Of a stretch of DNA of 10,163 nucleotides, positions 8,090 to 10,163 are shown one piece after another. The number at the start of each line of letters is the position of its first letter. Within the stretch, counting starts at the first letter, position 1. Source of the DNA: Cyclostephanos tholiformis (Eukaryota > Bacillariophyta > Thalassiosirophyceae > Thalassiosirales > Thalassiosiraceae); contig JALLPB010001917.1 of NCBI GenBank assembly GCA_036939975.1, forward strand, positions 1-10,163, written 5' to 3'. The position numbers and the translations under genes were made by a program. The notes under the pieces were generated by a model. The model did not search any database and had not been told where the DNA came from. It saw nothing but the letters and a program-made list of their open reading frames with translations.

Positions 8090-8343
8090 AAACCAAAGGT
8101 CGGTGCAATTTTTTTCAATGAGAAAGTCATGAGCATTCATTTTTAGTTTTTTATTTATTTTTAGTTAAAAAAGGATTCCTACAAAGTCTCTACAGGGGCC
8201 TCATTCATTATTTAGTTTTTCATTCAATTTTTATGTTTTCATTAATCATGACATCTACAGCTTTTCCTATGAGGAAGATGACATTAAAGTCATTGGACGC
8301 AGCTGCACCGAGCTCCCCCCAACAAAATAACCTTTTAATTGTT
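8090..8343. other. Transition into AT-rich DNA
   Basis: Composition changes sharply here to AT-rich DNA. A small GC-richer island at about 8295-8325 (GCAGCTGC, then CACCGAGCTCCCCCC) interrupts it. An open frame begins at 8233, but from 8344 it only reads through the repeat, so I do not call it a gene. Confidence 0.5.
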
Positions 8344-8505
8344 TTCTGTTTTTTATGTTTTATTGAATCAGAGAAAACTGATCATATTATTCATGTTCTT
8401 AAATATTTTTCCTTTGCTAATTTGTTCAATTTATTAACATGTAAACAAATTTTTCTAATCATGAATTATTTGACTGTTGCTTGTTTTTGATATTCAATTT
8501 AATTT
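8344..8505 (+). repeat. Repeat block A, first copy
   Basis: This AT-rich block carries the words GAGAAAACTGATCATATTAT, CCTTTGCTAA, TGTAAACAAATTTTTCTAAT and TTGTTTTTGATATTCAATTT in order. The same words in the same order occur at 9971-10135, and a shorter version at 9720-9795. It ends right at the ambiguous base N8506. Confidence 0.8.
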
Positions 8506-8507
8506 NT

Positions 8508-8910
8508 GGACAGACAGACTGTCAGGCGTGAAAAAGCGACATGATCAAAGTGTTTTTGCAGATTATCTTTGATGAAACGTCAATTAGGGCTAATTTCAAA
8601 AAGTCTGCAAATAGGTATGTGTGATCTAATTTTTCAGATCTTGACAGTACCTCTCCAAAAAAATTAACAATTATGATTTAACTTACGTGCAATATTTTAC
8701 ACATTTTTGAAAATACCAAGTTATTGTCACATTAATTATTTGGCACATGGCATATGGCATAATTGATTTTATTAGCCAGCAAACAAATTGTTCAAATCAT
8801 GAATTTTTTGACTTATGTCATTTTGTCAAACACACTCAAATTATTCATATCATGAATTATTTGACTTACCAGATTCGCTAATCTGTTTGCAAATGTGTGT
8901 TCAATTTTTT
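8508..8910 (+). repeat. Repeat block B, first copy
   Basis: The block opens with GGACAGACAGAC, continues with AAAGTGTTTTTGCAGATTAT, TACCTCTCCAAAAAAA, CTTACGTGCAATATTTTACA and ends with GTTTGCAAATGTGTGTT. A second copy begins 627 bp downstream at 9135, with mostly point differences and small indels. No coding sense. Several differences are CG in this copy against TG or CA in the other, as expected from cytosine decay. Confidence 0.85.
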
Positions 8911-8920
8911 ACCATATCAT

Positions 8921-9134
8921 AAAATTTTTGTTGTCATGAATTATTTGACTGTTGCTTGTTTTTGATATTTAATTAAATTTTTGTCGCCTAATCCATTGTC
9001 AAACTCATGCAGGTTATTCATATCATGATTTTTTTGACTTATCAGGTTAGTGTTACATTATTTATTTGCAATCCTTGGTTTGTTCAATTTTATTATCTAA
9101 CAAACAAATTTTTCTAATCATGAATTATGTGAAC
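8921..9134 (+). repeat. Partial A and B derived units between the two B copies
   Basis: From about 8931 the end of block A recurs (TTATTTGACTGTTGCTTG), followed by TCCATTGTCAAACTCA, which is found again at the right edge of the window. From 9015 a shortened B-internal unit follows (CAGGTTAGTGTTACATTA, then CAAACAAATTTTTCTAATCA). This shows the array is built of smaller shared units. Confidence 0.65.
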
Positions 9135-9575
9135 GGACAGACAGACCATCAGGCCTGAAAAAGTAACATGATCAAAGTGTTTTTGCAGATTATCTTTGAT
9201 GAAATGTCAATTATGGCTCATTTCAAAAAGTCTGGAAATAGGTATGTATGATCTAATTTTTCAGAATGTAAAAAATTTGATTTCAACAGTACCTCTCCAA
9301 AAAAATATTAAAACCATGATTTGACTTACGTGCAATATTTTACACATTTTTGAAACTACCAAGTTAGTGTCACATTGAAATTTTTTTGCACATGGCATAT
9401 TTGATTTTATTAGCCAGCGAACAAATTGTTCTAATCATGAATTATTTGACTTACATCTGCTAAATGGATGTTTGTCATTTTGTCAAACACACTCAAATTA
9501 CTCAAATCATGAATTATTCGACTTACCAGGTAAGTGTGGCATAATCGGTTTGCAAATGTGTGTTTCTAATTTTTT
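9135..9575 (+). repeat. Repeat block B, second copy
   Basis: It matches block 8508-8910 from GGACAGACAGAC through GTTTGCAAATGTGTGTT. It has short insertions, one near 9266-9285 and one near 9455-9472. Direct orientation, no inverted partner seen. Confidence 0.85.
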
Positions 9576-9589
9576 TAAATAGTTTTTCA

Positions 9590-9697
9590 CGTAGGTATTC
9601 ATACATAAACTATTAAGTGATGTAAAAGATTTCACACGCATAGGTTTTCATACATAATCTGAAACAAACGATACTAAATGCGTAGGTTTTCATACAT
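9590..9697 (+). repeat. Three copies of an 18-base motif
   Basis: The motif CGTAGGTWTTCATACAT appears at 9590-9606, 9639-9655 (CATAGG variant) and 9681-9697, spaced about 42-49 bases apart. It is unlike the A and B blocks around it. Confidence 0.6.
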
Positions 9698-9719
9698 GTT
9701 AAGAAAGTTCCCACCAAAC

Positions 9720-9795
9720 CATGTAAACAAATTTTTATAATCATGAATTATTTGACTTTTGCTTGTTTTTTATGTTTAATTGAATTTTTGTCATC
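9720..9795 (+). repeat. Short copy of the block A core
   Basis: TGTAAACAAATTTTTATAAT, the 17-mer core and GCTTGTTTTTTATGTTTAAT follow in the same order as in 8440-8505. Confidence 0.7.
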
Positions 9796-9823
9796 TATGA
9801 ATAATTATTTAAATTACCATATC

Positions 9824-9910
9824 AACAGACAGACCATCCGTCGATGGACAGACTTACGGGTAAAGGTCAGACCGTATATTGTACTATCAACAGACAGAAC
9901 GTCGGGCGGG
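9824..9910 (+). repeat. GACAGACAGA motif group with small hairpin
   Basis: CAACAGACAGA occurs at about 9824 and 9889, and GGACAGAC at about 9846. These are like the openings of blocks B at 8508 and 9135. A small stem CCATC/GATGG lies at 9834-9838/9843-9847. These may mark unit boundaries of the array. Confidence 0.45.
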
Positions 9911-9970
9911 CTGAATTATGAGGTGTGTATCAAAATATGAACAAATATGAAGACCCCCACAGTGATTTGT

Positions 9971-10163
9971 TCTCTGTTTGTTATGTTTTATTAAATCAGA
10001 GAAAACTGATCATATTATTCATGTTGTTAAATATTTTTTCCTTTGCTAAATTGTTCAATTTATTAATATGTAAACAAATTTTTCTAATCATCAATTATTT
10101 GACTATTCCTTGTTTTTGATATTCAATTTAATTTTTGTCGTCCGATCCATTGTCAAACTCACA
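9971..10163 (+). repeat. Repeat block A, second copy, running off the window
   Basis: It matches 8344-8505 closely over about 165 bases, then continues with TTTTTGTCG and TCCATTGTCAAACTCA, matching about 8978-9006. The open frame at 9925-10119 gives a peptide similar to that of 8233-8490 only because both read the same repeat. Confidence 0.8.

Larger units (their letters stand above)
5581..8090 (-). mobile_element. Decayed YR-type (DIRS-like) retroelement, deleted
   Basis: The three pseudogenes on the minus strand form one collinear series: ORF1-like, reverse transcriptase, tyrosine recombinase. Retroelements with a tyrosine recombinase instead of an integrase belong to the DIRS order (DIRS, Ngaro, PAT, VIPER groups). 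The element spans about 2.5 kb, shorter than the usual 4-6 kb, in keeping with a missing RNase H segment. I found no convincing inverted or split direct terminal repeats. The alternative is two separate elements, an RT element and a Crypton-like recombinase, fused by chance. Confidence 0.55.
8458..10103 (+). repeat. Ten copies of a 17-base core in the AT-rich array
   Basis: The core ATCATGAATTATTTGAC, exact or with one to three changes, begins at 8458, 8796, 8849, 8933, 9022, 9117, 9434, 9506, 9740 and 10087. All copies are on the same strand, usually followed by TT or TG. Spacing is irregular (50-350 bases), so it is a nested, diverged array rather than a simple tandem repeat. It includes the central palindrome TCATGA. 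Confidence 0.8.

Noticed and set aside
4642..8198. Direct repeat TCTACAGGGG at 4642-4651 and 8189-8198 flanking the retroelement
   Set aside because: Ten-base matches are expected many times by chance in 10 kb, and similarity does not extend beyond them.
8233..8490. Open frame resembling the one at 9925-10119
   Set aside because: The two peptides agree only because both frames read the same AT-rich repeat block A; composition is Phe/Leu/Ile-rich as expected from AT-rich DNA.
31..9841. GACCATCCGT at both ends of the window (31-40 and 9832-9841)
   Set aside because: A ten-base match is not significant, though both sit in small hairpins.
8458..10103. CRISPR-like array from the ten core repeats
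   Set aside because: Spacing is irregular, repeats are diverged and embedded in longer blocks, and the context is eukaryotic.

Overview
The window looks like a repeat-rich, transposon-graveyard stretch of a eukaryotic nuclear genome. I see no intact gene, no rRNA or tRNA gene and no CRISPR array. Its recognisable protein remains belong to eukaryotic mobile elements: a pogo/Tigger-type DDE transposase and a retroelement pairing a reverse transcriptase with a tyrosine recombinase. From memory, the particular RT and recombinase motifs resemble families common in diatoms and other stramenopile or haptophyte algae. I therefore suggest a microalga, probably a diatom, with moderate to low confidence.

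Layout. Positions 1-240 hold a cluster of small hairpins built on GACA/TGTC words. Positions 524-1159 (+) are a broken reading frame with a Gly/Ser-rich part and a more complex C-terminal part of unknown function. Two perfect 22-bp palindromes follow (1241-1262, 1408-1429). Positions 1621-1955 form a MITE- or foldback-like block crowded with GAATTC palindromes. Positions about 2000-3022 (+) are a second broken reading frame, Pro/Gln/His-rich and then a compact domain with a weak resemblance to HIRAN. Positions 3175-4513 (-) are a nearly full-length but frameshifted pogo-like transposase. Positions 4790-5531 (+) hold short decayed coding-like pieces. Positions 5581 to about 8075 (-) are a decayed retroelement read in the order ORF1-like, reverse transcriptase, tyrosine recombinase. 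From about 8090 to the end the composition becomes strongly AT-rich and the DNA is a nested array of diverged direct repeats.

The transposase and the retroelement both lie on the minus strand, and each is broken by stops and frameshifts, so none should be active. In the recombinase, two catalytic arginines appear as histidine codons, as G-to-A decay would produce, and the catalytic tyrosine is not seen. The two points most worth following are the RT-plus-tyrosine-recombinase element, which seems to lack the space for RNase H, and the AT-rich higher-order repeat at the right end, which could be satellite or centromere-like DNA.
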